DNA of 64,000 nucleotides, from positions 248,001-312,000 of the forward strand of contig NZ_KB891850.1 in assembly GCF_000373565.1 (NCBI RefSeq), given 5' to 3'. Within the stretch, counting starts at the first letter, position 1. Every line of letters starts with the position of its first letter. The position numbers were made by a program, and so were the translations under genes. Origin of the DNA: Streptomyces sp. HmicA12. Lineage in GTDB: Bacteria; Actinomycetota; Actinomycetes; Streptomycetales; Streptomycetaceae. Positions 1-8,600 of this stretch are shown here, piece after piece. Under the pieces are notes generated by a model, which saw only the letters and a program-made list of their open reading frames with translations, did not search any database and was not told the DNA's origin.

Positions 1-1
1 C

Positions 2-799
2 GCCCAGGCGGAGTCGACCGGTCTGGTGCTCGGCACCTCCGGCAGCGTCCAGTCGATCATGGACTTCACCCGGGACGCGCTCACCGGCGACAAGCCCTAC
101 CTCGTCGACCCGGCGCGCTTCCCCAACACCGTCATGAACTTCCCCGCCGGGCAGAGCGCGATCCGGCACTCCCTCAAGGGCCCCAACGTCACGGTCTCCG
201 GCGGCGCCGTCACCGCGCTGCTCGCCCTGCAGTACGCCTCCCGGCTGCTGCGCGGCGGTCACGCCCGCGCCCTGCTGGCCGGCGCGGTCGAGGAGTTCTC
301 GGTGCAGCGCGCCCGCCTGGAGCACGCCGCCGACCACGGGGGCACCGAGCCGCAGCCGCTCGGCGAGGGCGGCGCGTTCTTCCTCCTGGAGGACGCCGAC
401 ACCGCCCGCGAGGCCGGCCGCCCGGTGCTCGCCCGCGTCCTCGGCTCCCGCTTCCGCGCCTTCCGGGACACCGGCCGCGCGGGCCCCGCCCTGGAGCGCT
501 GCGTCGCCGACGTGCTCGCCGACGCGGGCGCCGCCCCCGGCGACGTGGAGCTCCTCGCGCCCGGCACCCCGCCGGGACTCCTCGGCAAGCAGGAGGAGTC
601 GGCCCTCGACGGGCTCACCGGCAACCGCCTCCCGGTCCGCTCGCTGATCGGTGACGCGGGCGCCGCGGCGGCCGCCTTCCAACTCGCCGGCGTCCTCGCC
701 GAGGCGCGCACCGACCCGCGGATGGTCGACCGGCTCGCCCTGGTCACCGCCGTCGACCGGGACGGCACGACGGGCGCCCTGCTGCTCCGCCTGAGCTGA
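2..799 (+). CDS. Ketosynthase-like protein without active Cys (KS-beta/chain-length factor), 5'-truncated
   Basis: The open frame enters from the left edge and ends at TGA 797-799, giving about 265 residues of the C-terminal part of a thiolase-fold beta-ketoacyl synthase. The nucleophile elbow, where FabF/KS-alpha proteins have a Cys, reads VTVSGGAVTALL, so the catalytic Cys is missing. That is the pattern of KS-beta (chain-length factor) subunits, which pair with a KS-alpha and set chain length without condensing. A ketoreductase and a DsbA-fold protein follow in the same direction, as in highly reducing type II PKS sets that make polyenoyl or cinnamoyl caps. The KS-alpha and ACP would lie left of the window. 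It could instead be a divergent stand-alone KS; the loss of Cys is seen directly, the CLF role is inferred. Confidence 0.8.
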   Translation, partial: AQAESTGLVLGTSGSVQSIMDFTRDALTGDKPYLVDPARFPNTVMNFPAGQSAIRHSLKGPNVTVSGGAVTALLALQYASRLLRGGHARALLAGAVEEFSVQRARLEHAADHGGTEPQPLGEGGAFFLLEDADTAREAGRPVLARVLGSRFRAFRDTGRAGPALERCVADVLADAGAAPGDVELLAPGTPPGLLGKQEESALDGLTGNRLPVRSLIGDAGAAAAAFQLAGVLAEARTDPRMVDRLALVTAVDRDGTTGALLLRLS

Positions 800-856
800 C
801 CCCCGACAGCCGAACCCCCTCGCCGAACCGAACCCACCATCAGAGAGGCAAGTCCC

Positions 857-1600
857 ATGTCCGACACACCGAGGCCGGTCGCCCTGGTCACCGGCGGATC
901 GCGCGGTATCGGGCGTGCCGTCGTGGAGACCCTCGCCCGCGACGGCCACGACGTCGCGCTGTGCTACCAGTCGCAGGGCGAGGCGGCCGAGATCGCCGCC
1001 AAGTCCGCGGCCGCGCACGGCGCCCGCACCCTGGCCCGCCGCGTCGACGTCACCGACCGGGCCGCCGTCACCGCCTTCGTCGCGGAGACCGAGGACACGC
1101 TCGGCCCGGTGGACGTCCTGGTCACCGCGGCCGGGATCGTCCGGGACAGCCATCTCGCGATGATGCCGGAGGAGGACTGGGACGCGGTCCTGCGCACCAA
1201 CCTCGACGGCACCTTCAACTTCGTCAGGACGCTGGCCTTCAGCATGATGAAGCGCCGCCGCGGCACCGTGATCACCCTCTCCTCGGTCGCCGCCGAGGGC
1301 CACGCGACGCAGACCAACTACTCCGCCTCCAAGGCCGGGATCATCGGCTTCACCAAGGCCTTCGCCAAGGAGGCGGGCCGCTCCGGCATCCGCGCCAACG
1401 CGGTCGCCCCCGGCTTCATCAGCACCGACATGACCTCGGGCCTGTCCGACAAGCACGCCAAGGAGATGACGCGGCGGATCCCGCTGGGCCGCTTCGGCGA
1501 GCCGCGGGAGGTCGCCGAGCTGGTCTCCTTCCTGGCCGGCGAGCAGGCCTCGTACATCACGGGACAGACCTTCGCCGTCGACGGCGGCCTGGTCGTCTGA
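857..1600 (+). CDS. 3-oxoacyl-ACP reductase, SDR family (FabG-like ketoreductase)
   Basis: A 247-residue short-chain dehydrogenase/reductase of normal FabG length. It has the NADP-binding TGGSRGIG motif near residue 12, an NNAG-equivalent VTAAGIV, the catalytic YSASK motif, and the conserved PGFISTDMT after it. It reduces beta-ketoacyl-ACP to the 3-hydroxy form. The ATG follows an AGAGAGG Shine-Dalgarno. Its place right after the KS-beta suggests it is the ketoreductase of a type II PKS line rather than the primary-metabolism FabG. No dehydratase is visible in the window, so that enzyme must be encoded elsewhere. Confidence 0.9.
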   Translation: MSDTPRPVALVTGGSRGIGRAVVETLARDGHDVALCYQSQGEAAEIAAKSAAAHGARTLARRVDVTDRAAVTAFVAETEDTLGPVDVLVTAAGIVRDSHLAMMPEEDWDAVLRTNLDGTFNFVRTLAFSMMKRRRGTVITLSSVAAEGHATQTNYSASKAGIIGFTKAFAKEAGRSGIRANAVAPGFISTDMTSGLSDKHAKEMTRRIPLGRFGEPREVAELVSFLAGEQASYITGQTFAVDGGLVV

Positions 1601-1670
1601 GCCGACCCACCCCCGGGACGAACCACCTCTGAGACGACCCACCACGCCTCCTCGGAAAGGGAGTTCAGCG

Positions 1671-2390
1671 ATGCCCCGCGCCGCTCGGCCGCCGCGCTTC
1701 TACTTCAGCCTGCGCAGCCCCTACAGCTTCTTCGCGCTGCACGACCTGCGCGCCCACCACCCCGACCTGCTCGACCGGCTCGACTGGCGCCCCTTCTGGG
1801 AGCCCGACGAGCGGAGCCAGAAGCAACTGGCCGAGGCCGGCGCCGAGTTCCCGTACACCCCGATGACCCGTGCCAAGCAGTTCTACATCCTGCGCGACGT
1901 ACGCCGGCTCGCCGCCGCCCGCGGCCTGGACCTGACCTGGCCGGTGGACGCCGACCCCTGGTGGGAGCCGGCCCACCTGACCTGGTTCGTCGCCGAGCGG
2001 CAGGGCCTGGGCCGGGCCTGGGTGGAGCGCGCCGGGCGGGCCCGCTGGCTGGAGGGCCGCGACATCTGCGACCCGGCCACGGTCCGCGAACTGGCCGCCG
2101 GGATCGGCCTCGACGGTGACGCGGTCGCCGCCGCCACCGACGACGACGAGGTGCGCGCCCAGGGCGCGAAGGCGCTGAAGGACGTGGCGCGCGACGGGGT
2201 GTTCGGGGTGCCGTACTTCATCAACGGCTCGGAGCCGTACTGGGGCCTGGACCGTCTTGACGCGTTCGTCGCCTCGTTCCCGGAACCCGTCCTGTCCCCG
2301 GAGTCCGCCCGGCCGACCGGTACCGACGACGTGCCGGTCCCCTTCCCCGGCCGCGGCACCGACCTGAGCCACGCGGGAGGCTGCGGATGA
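1671..2390 (+). CDS. DsbA-family / 2-hydroxychromene-2-carboxylate isomerase-like protein
   Basis: A 239-residue thioredoxin-fold protein beginning RFYFSLRSPYSFFAL. The SPYS segment is the hallmark of HCCA isomerases and kappa-class GST-like proteins, where a Ser replaces the redox CXXC; no CXXC is present. The C-terminal GVFGVPYFINGSEPYWGLDRL is the family's cis-Pro region. Members of this fold occur in polyene/cinnamoyl type II PKS clusters, where they are thought to isomerise double bonds; that role here is inferred from position. The ATG follows GGAAAGGGAG. Its stop overlaps the start of the condensation gene by 4 nt (ATGA), so the two are probably translationally coupled. Confidence 0.8.
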   Translation: MPRAARPPRFYFSLRSPYSFFALHDLRAHHPDLLDRLDWRPFWEPDERSQKQLAEAGAEFPYTPMTRAKQFYILRDVRRLAAARGLDLTWPVDADPWWEPAHLTWFVAERQGLGRAWVERAGRARWLEGRDICDPATVRELAAGIGLDGDAVAAATDDDEVRAQGAKALKDVARDGVFGVPYFINGSEPYWGLDRLDAFVASFPEPVLSPESARPTGTDDVPVPFPGRGTDLSHAGGCG

Positions 2391-3889
2391 GCGCCACCGG
2401 ACCCCGCCCCCTGCCGCTGACCGCGATCCAGGAATCGATGTGGACGGCGTACCGCATCGCCCCCGACAGCGCGGCCTACAACATCGTGATGCCGCTGCGC
2501 CTGCGCGGCCGCGTCGACGCCACCGCCATGGACGCCGCCGTCACCTCCGTCGGCGCACGCCAGGAACTGCTCCGCTCGGTCTTCACCGAGGCCGACGGAC
2601 GTCCGGTCCGGCACGCCTCCGAACAGCCCTTGATACAGCTGGAGTTCAGGGATCTCGACGGCGCGAGCGAGGACGAGCTGCTGCGGGCCGCCGAGGAGGC
2701 CGGAGCGCGCCCGTTCCGCCTGGAGTCGGGCACCTTCCGGGTGGTGCTGCTGCGCCGCACGGACGACGACTGGGCGCTGGTCACCTCCGCCCACCACATC
2801 GTCGGCGACTTCACCTCGCGCTGGCTGCTGGTCCGCGACCTGCTCGACGCGTACGAGGGGCACGCCTGCGGCAACGAACCCAACTGGCGCCCGCTGAAGG
2901 CCGGTTACTCCGACCATGCCGCCGAGGAGCTGCGCTACACCGCCTCCGAGTCGGGGGTGAACGCGGCCGCCGCGTGGCAGGAGGCGGTGGCAGGATCGGC
3001 CCCGGCCGAGCTGCCGCTGGACCGGCCGCGCCCCCGGGTCCGCTCGCTGCGCGGCGACACCGTCGTACGGCAGCTCGCGCCGGAGACGGCCGACGGGCTG
3101 AGCGACGCCGCGAACAGCGCCGGGGCCACCCCCTTCGCCTACCTGCTCGCCGTGTTCCAGGCCCTGACCCACCGCTGGACCGGACAGGACGACTTCCTGC
3201 TCGGCGTGCCGGCCTCGTCCCGGTCGGGCCGCGGCCAGCGCGACGTCATCGGCTGCTTCCTCAACACCATGCCGGTGCGCGCCGAGTTCGGGCCCGCCAC
3301 CACGTTCGCCGAGACGGCGGCGCGGGCCGGCGAGCGGATCATGGCGGGCATGTTCGGGGTGCGCTACCCGTGCACGCTGGCCTTCCCGCAGGGCGCGCCG
3401 TTCCGCGCCGCGCTGTTCCTGGTCCAGATGGACCGGATGGAGCCGCCGGTGCCCAACGTCCCGCCGGGCGAGCGCGTCGGCCCGTCCGTCCCGTACGCGG
3501 GACTCGACATCGCGCTGATCGACGTACCGCAGCAGGAGGGTCAGCTCGACCTGCTGCTGCGCGTCGAGCAGACCCCCGAGGGGGTCACCGCGGTCTTCGC
3601 CTACGACACCGATGTGTTCGACCGGGCGAGCGTGGAGCGGTTCGCGGACGGCTACGAGCGGTTCCTCGCCGCGGCCGTGGCGGACCCGGCGGCCCGGGTC
3701 GCGGACGTCCCCCTCGCCGGGGACGAGGACCTGGCGGCGCTGCTGGCCCTCGGCGCGGGATCCGGCTCCGGGTTCGACGACTTCGACGCCGACGGGTTCT
3801 TCCGCGACGGCCTCGACTCCCTCGAGTCCTTCCACTCCTTCGACTCCCTTGATTCCTCGGGGCCCTTCGAGAAGGCGGCCGACCAATGA
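2387..3889 (+). CDS. Stand-alone NRPS condensation domain protein
   Basis: A 500-residue protein with one condensation domain (about residues 8-440) and no A or carrier domain. The catalytic motif is HHIVGDF (His136-His137...Asp141), keeping HHxxxD but with Phe for the usual last Gly. Other C-domain landmarks are the N-terminal PLTAIQESMW and a late FLNTMPVR. Such proteins act in trans, for example joining an acyl-ACP to the first aminoacyl carrier. NRPS1 downstream begins directly with an A domain, so this protein is a good candidate for N-acylation of residue 1. The C-terminal ~55 residues are Phe/Asp/Ser-rich and include FFRDGLDSLES, which looks like the region around a carrier-protein Ser, but a full carrier is absent. 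It overlaps both neighbours by ATGA. Confidence 0.85.
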   Translation: MSATGPRPLPLTAIQESMWTAYRIAPDSAAYNIVMPLRLRGRVDATAMDAAVTSVGARQELLRSVFTEADGRPVRHASEQPLIQLEFRDLDGASEDELLRAAEEAGARPFRLESGTFRVVLLRRTDDDWALVTSAHHIVGDFTSRWLLVRDLLDAYEGHACGNEPNWRPLKAGYSDHAAEELRYTASESGVNAAAAWQEAVAGSAPAELPLDRPRPRVRSLRGDTVVRQLAPETADGLSDAANSAGATPFAYLLAVFQALTHRWTGQDDFLLGVPASSRSGRGQRDVIGCFLNTMPVRAEFGPATTFAETAARAGERIMAGMFGVRYPCTLAFPQGAPFRAALFLVQMDRMEPPVPNVPPGERVGPSVPYAGLDIALIDVPQQEGQLDLLLRVEQTPEGVTAVFAYDTDVFDRASVERFADGYERFLAAAVADPAARVADVPLAGDEDLAALLALGAGSGSGFDDFDADGFFRDGLDSLESFHSFDSLDSSGPFEKAADQ

Positions 3890-5166
3890 TGACGACCACC
3901 ACGATCGCGGTGATCGGTGCGGGCATCGGCGGACTGAGCGCCGCGGCCGCCCTGCACCGGCGCGGCATCGACGTCCACGTCCACGAGCGCGGCGCCACCC
4001 TGCGCGAACAGGGCGTCGGCATGCACCTCGGCCCCAACGCCACCCGGCTGCTCGTCCGGCTCGGCCTCGGCGAGCAGCTGGCCGCGGTGGCGGTGCGGCC
4101 CGAGGCCCTGGAGGTGCGGGCCTTCCACGACGGCTCCACCGTGGCGGTCCAGGAGATGGGCGCCGCGTGGGAGAAGGAGTTCGGGGCGCCGTACCTGACC
4201 GTGCACCGCGGCGACCTGCACCGGATGCTGGCCTCGCTGCTGCCCTCGGGCCGCGTGCACACCCGGCGCGAGCTCACCTCGTACGAGGAAGGGACCAAGG
4301 GCGTCACCCTGCGGTTCGCCGACGGCTCCTTCACCCGGGCCTCCGCGCTGATCGGCGCGGACGGCGTGCACTCGCTCGTGCGGCGCCGGCTCGTCGGCGA
4401 GGAGAAGCCGTCGTACTCCGGCAACAGCGCCCTGCGCGGCACCGTCGACGCGGCCGACCTGCCGGACCTGGACCCCGCGCGGATGTACATGTTCGCCGGG
4501 CCCACGGGCCGGGTGCTGCTCTACCCGGTCAGCGGCGGACGGCAGTTCACCTACGTCGTGGTGGTCCCGGAGCCGGAGGGGCTCGCCGAGTCGTGGACCG
4601 GCGCGGCGAGCCGCGACGACCTGGCCGCCGCCCTCACCGGCTGGACGCCCCAGGTGGGTGCCCTGGCCGGCGCCGCCCACGACGTGCGCCGCTGGGCCCT
4701 GTACGACCGCCCGCCGCTGGAGCGCTGGAGCACGGCGCGCACCACCCTGCTCGGCGACGCGGCCCACCCGATGCTCCCGCACCACGGACAGGGAGCCAAC
4801 CAGGCCATCGAGGACGGAGTGGCACTCGCCATCTGCCTCGGGGAACAGCGGTCGGGAGCGGCGGGCATCGCCGCCGCCCTCGCCCGCTACGAAGCCACCC
4901 GCCGGCCGCACACCACGCGTGTGCAGCTCGGATCACGGGACGGACGACCCACCCAGAGATCCACCCAGAGATCCACCCAGGAGAAGGAGACCGACATGAA
5001 CAACAACTCCAACAACAACGCCAACCTGAACAACAACAACAACTCCAACAACAACGTCAACAACCAGGCCAACAACGTGGCGTGGATCCTCGCCAACGAC
5101 GTCGAGGCGAACCTGAACAACAACAACGCCAACGGCAACAACAACAACCTGAACAACGCTGCCTGA
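3886..5166 (+). CDS. FAD-dependent monooxygenase whose frame continues into an Asn-rich tail
   Basis: Residues 1 to ~355 form a group A flavin monooxygenase (PHBH/salicylate hydroxylase type). They contain GAGIGG at 11-16 (dinucleotide binding), the DG-type segment GADGVHSLVRRR, and the GD motif GDAAHPMLPHHGQG at 290-303. Relatives normally continue 20-40 residues beyond the RRPHTTRVQLGSR helix. Here that end is missing and the frame passes through a TQRS TQRS repeat straight into the Asn-rich sequence with no stop codon. Either the enzyme has an unusual Asn-rich C-terminal extension, or the tail is mainly made from its own start at 4996. The start ATG overlaps the previous stop (ATGA). The substrate is unknown; hydroxylation or epoxidation of the acyl chain or peptide is plausible. 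The enzyme family is certain, the protein's true C-terminus is not. Confidence 0.8.
   Translation: MMTTTTIAVIGAGIGGLSAAAALHRRGIDVHVHERGATLREQGVGMHLGPNATRLLVRLGLGEQLAAVAVRPEALEVRAFHDGSTVAVQEMGAAWEKEFGAPYLTVHRGDLHRMLASLLPSGRVHTRRELTSYEEGTKGVTLRFADGSFTRASALIGADGVHSLVRRRLVGEEKPSYSGNSALRGTVDAADLPDLDPARMYMFAGPTGRVLLYPVSGGRQFTYVVVVPEPEGLAESWTGAASRDDLAAALTGWTPQVGALAGAAHDVRRWALYDRPPLERWSTARTTLLGDAAHPMLPHHGQGANQAIEDGVALAICLGEQRSGAAGIAAALARYEATRRPHTTRVQLGSRDGRPTQRSTQRSTQEKETDMNNNSNNNANLNNNNNSNNNVNNQANNVAWILANDVEANLNNNNANGNNNNLNNAA
4951..4980 (+). repeat. 12-bp tandem repeat linking monooxygenase and Asn-rich peptide
   Basis: The unit ACCCAGAGATCC occurs at 4951-4962 and 4963-4974, followed by a half copy at 4975-4980. 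It is in frame and encodes TQRS-TQRS-TQ. It sits exactly at the junction between the end of recognisable monooxygenase sequence and the ribosome-binding site of the Asn-rich peptide, which suggests slippage or a join at this point. Confidence 0.85.
4996..5166 (+). CDS. Asn-rich 56-residue small peptide (novel; alternative start within monooxygenase frame)
   Basis: ATG 4996 lies 5 nt after GGAGAAGGAG, a better Shine-Dalgarno than most in the cluster, so separate translation is likely. The peptide has 32 Asn in 56 residues, every one encoded by AAC. Layout: Asn-rich 1-27, a short mixed core VAWILANDVEANL at 28-40, Asn-rich 41-56 ending in Ala-Ala. There is no Cys, no signal peptide and no family I recognise. 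The frame is shared with the monooxygenase, so the same residues may also form its tail. Possible roles: a precursor or scaffold peptide, a self-assembling Asn-rich peptide, or (less likely) an Asn-codon leader peptide. A 15-bp perfect hairpin starts 31 nt after the stop. The reading frame and RBS are seen; function is unknown. Confidence 0.65.
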   Translation: MNNNSNNNANLNNNNNSNNNVNNQANNVAWILANDVEANLNNNNANGNNNNLNNAA

Positions 5167-5196
5167 GTACCCCCTTCGCGGGTCCCACGGCACTCA

Positions 5197-5230
5197 CGGG
5201 CCCCCGACGCCACCTGGCGTCGGGGGCCCG
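5197..5230 (+). terminator. Perfect 15-bp hairpin after the Asn-rich peptide
   Basis: Arms 5197-5211 and 5216-5230 pair perfectly around the loop ACCT. There is no long T tract, which is usual for streptomycete terminators. It separates the KS/monooxygenase unit from the mbtH-NRPS unit, which has its own operator just downstream. Confidence 0.85.
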
Positions 5231-5260
5231 CCCCTGTGTTCGGGCGTCCGTATGGGCGTC

Positions 5261-5278
5261 CGATAAGCCGGCGATATC
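5261..5278 (+). promoter_or_regulatory. SARP-type operator before mbtH-NRPS unit
   Basis: Heptamer direct repeat CGATAAG-CCGG-CGATATC with an 11-bp period, the geometry of SARP (OmpR-type DNA-binding) operators, where the repeats stand in for the -35 box. Five similar elements occur at other cluster promoters. It lies 59 nt before the mbtH start codon. Confidence 0.6.
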
Positions 5279-5337
5279 GCGCCGTTCAACTATGGCCAGT
5301 ACCCACCGACCACAGCACCCCGAAGGGGCGGATCCTC

Positions 5338-5574
5338 ATGGCCGAAGAAGCCGCTGTGCCCAGCGAGTCCACCGCGTCCACCGTGTACCGCGTCGTGCTC
5401 AACGACGAGGAGCAGTTCTCCATCTGGTGGGCCGACCGCCCGCTTCCGGCCGGCTGGCACGCCGAGGGCACCGAAGGCACCCGCGAGGAGTGCCTGGAGC
5501 GCATCAACACCCTCTGGACCGACATGCGCCCGCTGAGCCTGCGCCTGCGCATGGCCGACGCCGCGCACGCCTGA
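5338..5574 (+). CDS. MbtH-like protein
   Basis: A 78-residue protein with the full MbtH signature: VYRVVLNDEEQFSIWW, the P-x-GW segment PAGWHAEGTEG, and ECLERINTLWTDMRPLSLR. MbtH-like proteins bind the A-domain core and are needed for folding or activity of many actinobacterial adenylation domains. It is 81 nt before the first NRPS gene and is probably the first gene of that transcript. ATG 5338 was chosen because it follows GAAGGGG at a good distance and starts just before the conserved domain; upstream in-frame codons lie in the operator region. Confidence 0.95.
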   Translation: MAEEAAVPSESTASTVYRVVLNDEEQFSIWWADRPLPAGWHAEGTEGTREECLERINTLWTDMRPLSLRLRMADAAHA

Positions 5575-5655
5575 CACCGAATCCCCGCGACCGATTCCCT
5601 GCCACCGATTCTCTGACGCCGTAACCACCCTGACGTTCCCGATGGAGGACAGATC

Positions 5656-8600
5656 GTGACCGTGCCTGCGAAGTCGGGACGCGTCCCCGGCCGGCTCCTG
5701 ATACCCGCGCTGTTCACCGAGCGCGCCGCCCGCACCCCGCACGCCCCCGCCGTCGTCCGCGCCGACGGCACCGCCGTCCCGTACGCCGAACTCGCCGACC
5801 TGGCGAACCGGATCGCCGCCCGGCTGCGCGCCGACGGCGTCCGTCCCGGCGACTTCGTCGGCGTGTGCCTGCGGCGCGGACCCGAACTCGTCGCCGCGTT
5901 CCTCGGCGTATGGCTGGCGGGCGGGGCCTACGTGCCGCTCGACCCGGCGCACCCCGCCGCCCGGCTCGCGGCGGTCCTGGAGGACACCGGCCGCCCCGTC
6001 GTCCTCACCGAACGCGCCACCGAGGCCGCGCTCCCGGCCTCCGTGCGCCGCCTGCCCGTCGAGTCCGTCGAGCGTGAACTCCCCTACAAGGCAGTGGAGT
6101 TCAGCGCCGACAGTGACCGGCCCGCGTACGTCCTGCACACCTCCGGGTCCACCGGCCGCCCCAAGGGCGTCCTCGTCCCGCACGGCGGCATCGCCAACCG
6201 GGTGCGCTGGCTGGTGCACCGGCACAAGGTCGGCGCAGACGACCGGATGCTGCTGAAGACCACCGTCGGCTTCGACGCGGCGGGCCTGGAACTCTTCGCG
6301 CCGCTGATCGCGGGCGGCGCCGTCGTGCTCGCCCCCGAGGGCGCCGAGCGGGACCCGGCGGCGCTGCTCGCCGCGGTCGGCGCCGGGGGAGTGACCATCC
6401 TCCAGGGCGTGCCCTCCGTCTACCGGCGGCTCGTGGAGGAGACCGGCTGGGAGCGCGCGGGCGCCCTGCGGCTGATGTTCAGCGCGGGCGAGCCGCTGCA
6501 CGCCGAACTCTGCCGCAAGCTGGCCGAACTGGCCCCCGGCGCCCAGATCTGGAACACGTACGGGCCGACCGAGGCCTCCGTCGACATCACCGAGCACCGC
6601 TGGAACCCGCAGGCGGACACCGGCGCCGTGCCGATCGGACGGCCCATCGGCAACATGCGGGTCGCCGTGCTCGACGACAGCGGACGCCCGGTGCCCGTCG
6701 GCGTCCCCGGCGAACTGCACGCGGGCGGCGTCGGACTCGCCCTCGGCTACCTCGGCCGCCCCGGCCAGAGCGCCGAACGCTTCGTGCCCGACCCGCACAC
6801 CCCCGGCGAGCGCCTGTACCGCACCGGTGACCGGGCGCGCTGGCGGGCCGACGGCGTCCTGGAGTACCTGGGCCGCCTCGACCACCAGGTCAAGGTCAAC
6901 GGCGTGCGCATCGAACCCGGCGAGGTGGAGGCCGCGCTCGCCGCCCACCCGTGGGTGCGGGCCGCCGTCGCCGCGGCCGTGCCCGACGGCGACGGCGGAC
7001 ATCGCCTGGTCGCCTGGGTGCAGTCGCGCGGCGAGGCGCTCGGGCCGCAGGAGCTGCGGGCCTTCCTGCGCCGCAGCCTGCCGGACCCGCTGGTGCCGGC
7101 CGCGTTCGTCCCGGTCACCGAGTTCCCGCTCACCCCGAACGGCAAGATCGACCGGTCCGCGCTGCCCGACCCGGCCGACGCCGCCGCCGACGAGGTCCTC
7201 GTCCCCGTGCGCACCGCCGCCGAGCGGGCCGTCGCCGAGGAGTGGGCCCAGCTGACCGGCACCCCGGCCGCCGAGATCGGCGCCACCCACGACTTCTTCC
7301 AGCTCGGCGGCTCCTCGCTGATGCTGAACCGGCTCGCCGCCGGACTCTCGCAGGCCGCCGGGCGCAGGATCCCCGCCACCGCGCTGCTCACCGCGACGAC
7401 GGTGGAGGAGCAGGCCGCGCTGCTCTCCGCGGAACGCGCCGCCGACGCGCCGCACGCGGCGGAGGGCGTGCGGCCCGTCGCCCGCGATCCGCGCGGACTG
7501 CCGCTCGCGCCGGGCCAGGAGGGCATGTGGCTCCTCGACCGGCTGCGGCCCGGCAGCGCCGAGTGGAACGCCCCGGTCTTCGTCACCCTGCCCGCCGCGT
7601 ACACCGACGCGACCGTCCGCCGGGCGCTGACCGAGCTCGCCGAGCGCCACGAGATCCTGCGCACCCGCTACGTCCTCGACGGCGCCGGACCGGCCCAGAT
7701 CGCCGACCTCAAGGCCGAGTGGGAGGTGCGGGTCGAACACGCCGACAGCGCGGAGGAGTTGGGCGCCCTGGTCGCGGAGGAGTTCGCGCTGCCCTTCGAC
7801 CTGCAGCACGGGCCGGTACGCCGGGCGCTGCTCGTGCGCGGCGCGGGCGAACTCGATCTCGTCCTGTCCCTGCACCACATCGCCTGCGACGGCTGGTCCT
7901 CGGTGGTCATCGAGCGCGACCTCAAGGCGCTGGCCGAGGCCGCCCACACCGGCACCGACGCCCGCCTGCCCGAGCTGCCCGTCCAGTACGCCGACCACGC
8001 CGTGCACCTGCGCCGCAGGCTCGACGACGACTTCGTCGCCACCGAACTCGCCCATTGGAAGGGCGTGTTGGCGGGTATCGGTCCCGTCGATCTGCCCGCC
8101 GACCGGCCGCGCCCCGCGGTCCGGGACGCCGCCGGAGCCGCACATGTCTTCACCGTGCCCGCGCCGCTCGCCGAGAAGGCCGCGGCCCTCGGCCGCTCCT
8201 GCGGGGCGACGCTCCAGCAGACCCTGCTCACCGCGTTCGCCGCGCTGGTCGCCCGGTACACCGGCAGCTGGGACGTGCCCGTGGGCGTGCCCGTGGCGGG
8301 CCGCCCCGGCGACGACGTCGCGGACGTCGTCGGCTACTTCCTCAACACGCTGGTGCTGCGCTGCGACGCCCCCGCCGACACCCCGTTCCGCGAGGCGCTG
8401 GTGCGGGTCAGGGACACCGCCCGCGACGCGTTCGCCCACCAGGAGCTGCCCTTCGGCCACCTGGTCACCGCCTTCGACGGCACCCGCGACCCGGCCCGCA
8501 CCCCGCTCTACCAGGTCATGTTCGACGTGCACGAGGAGGGCCGCACCGGCACCGCCGTCGAGGCCGGTGACGCCGCCGCCTTCCGCGACGCCTGGCGCAC

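Noticed and set aside
4996..5230. Asn-rich peptide plus hairpin as a classical amino-acid attenuator for the NRPS operon
   Set aside because: The codon run and hairpin are suggestive, but the mbtH-NRPS unit has its own operator after the hairpin, the peptide is much longer than known leader peptides, and I could not find a convincing anti-terminator pairing. Kept only as a minor alternative.
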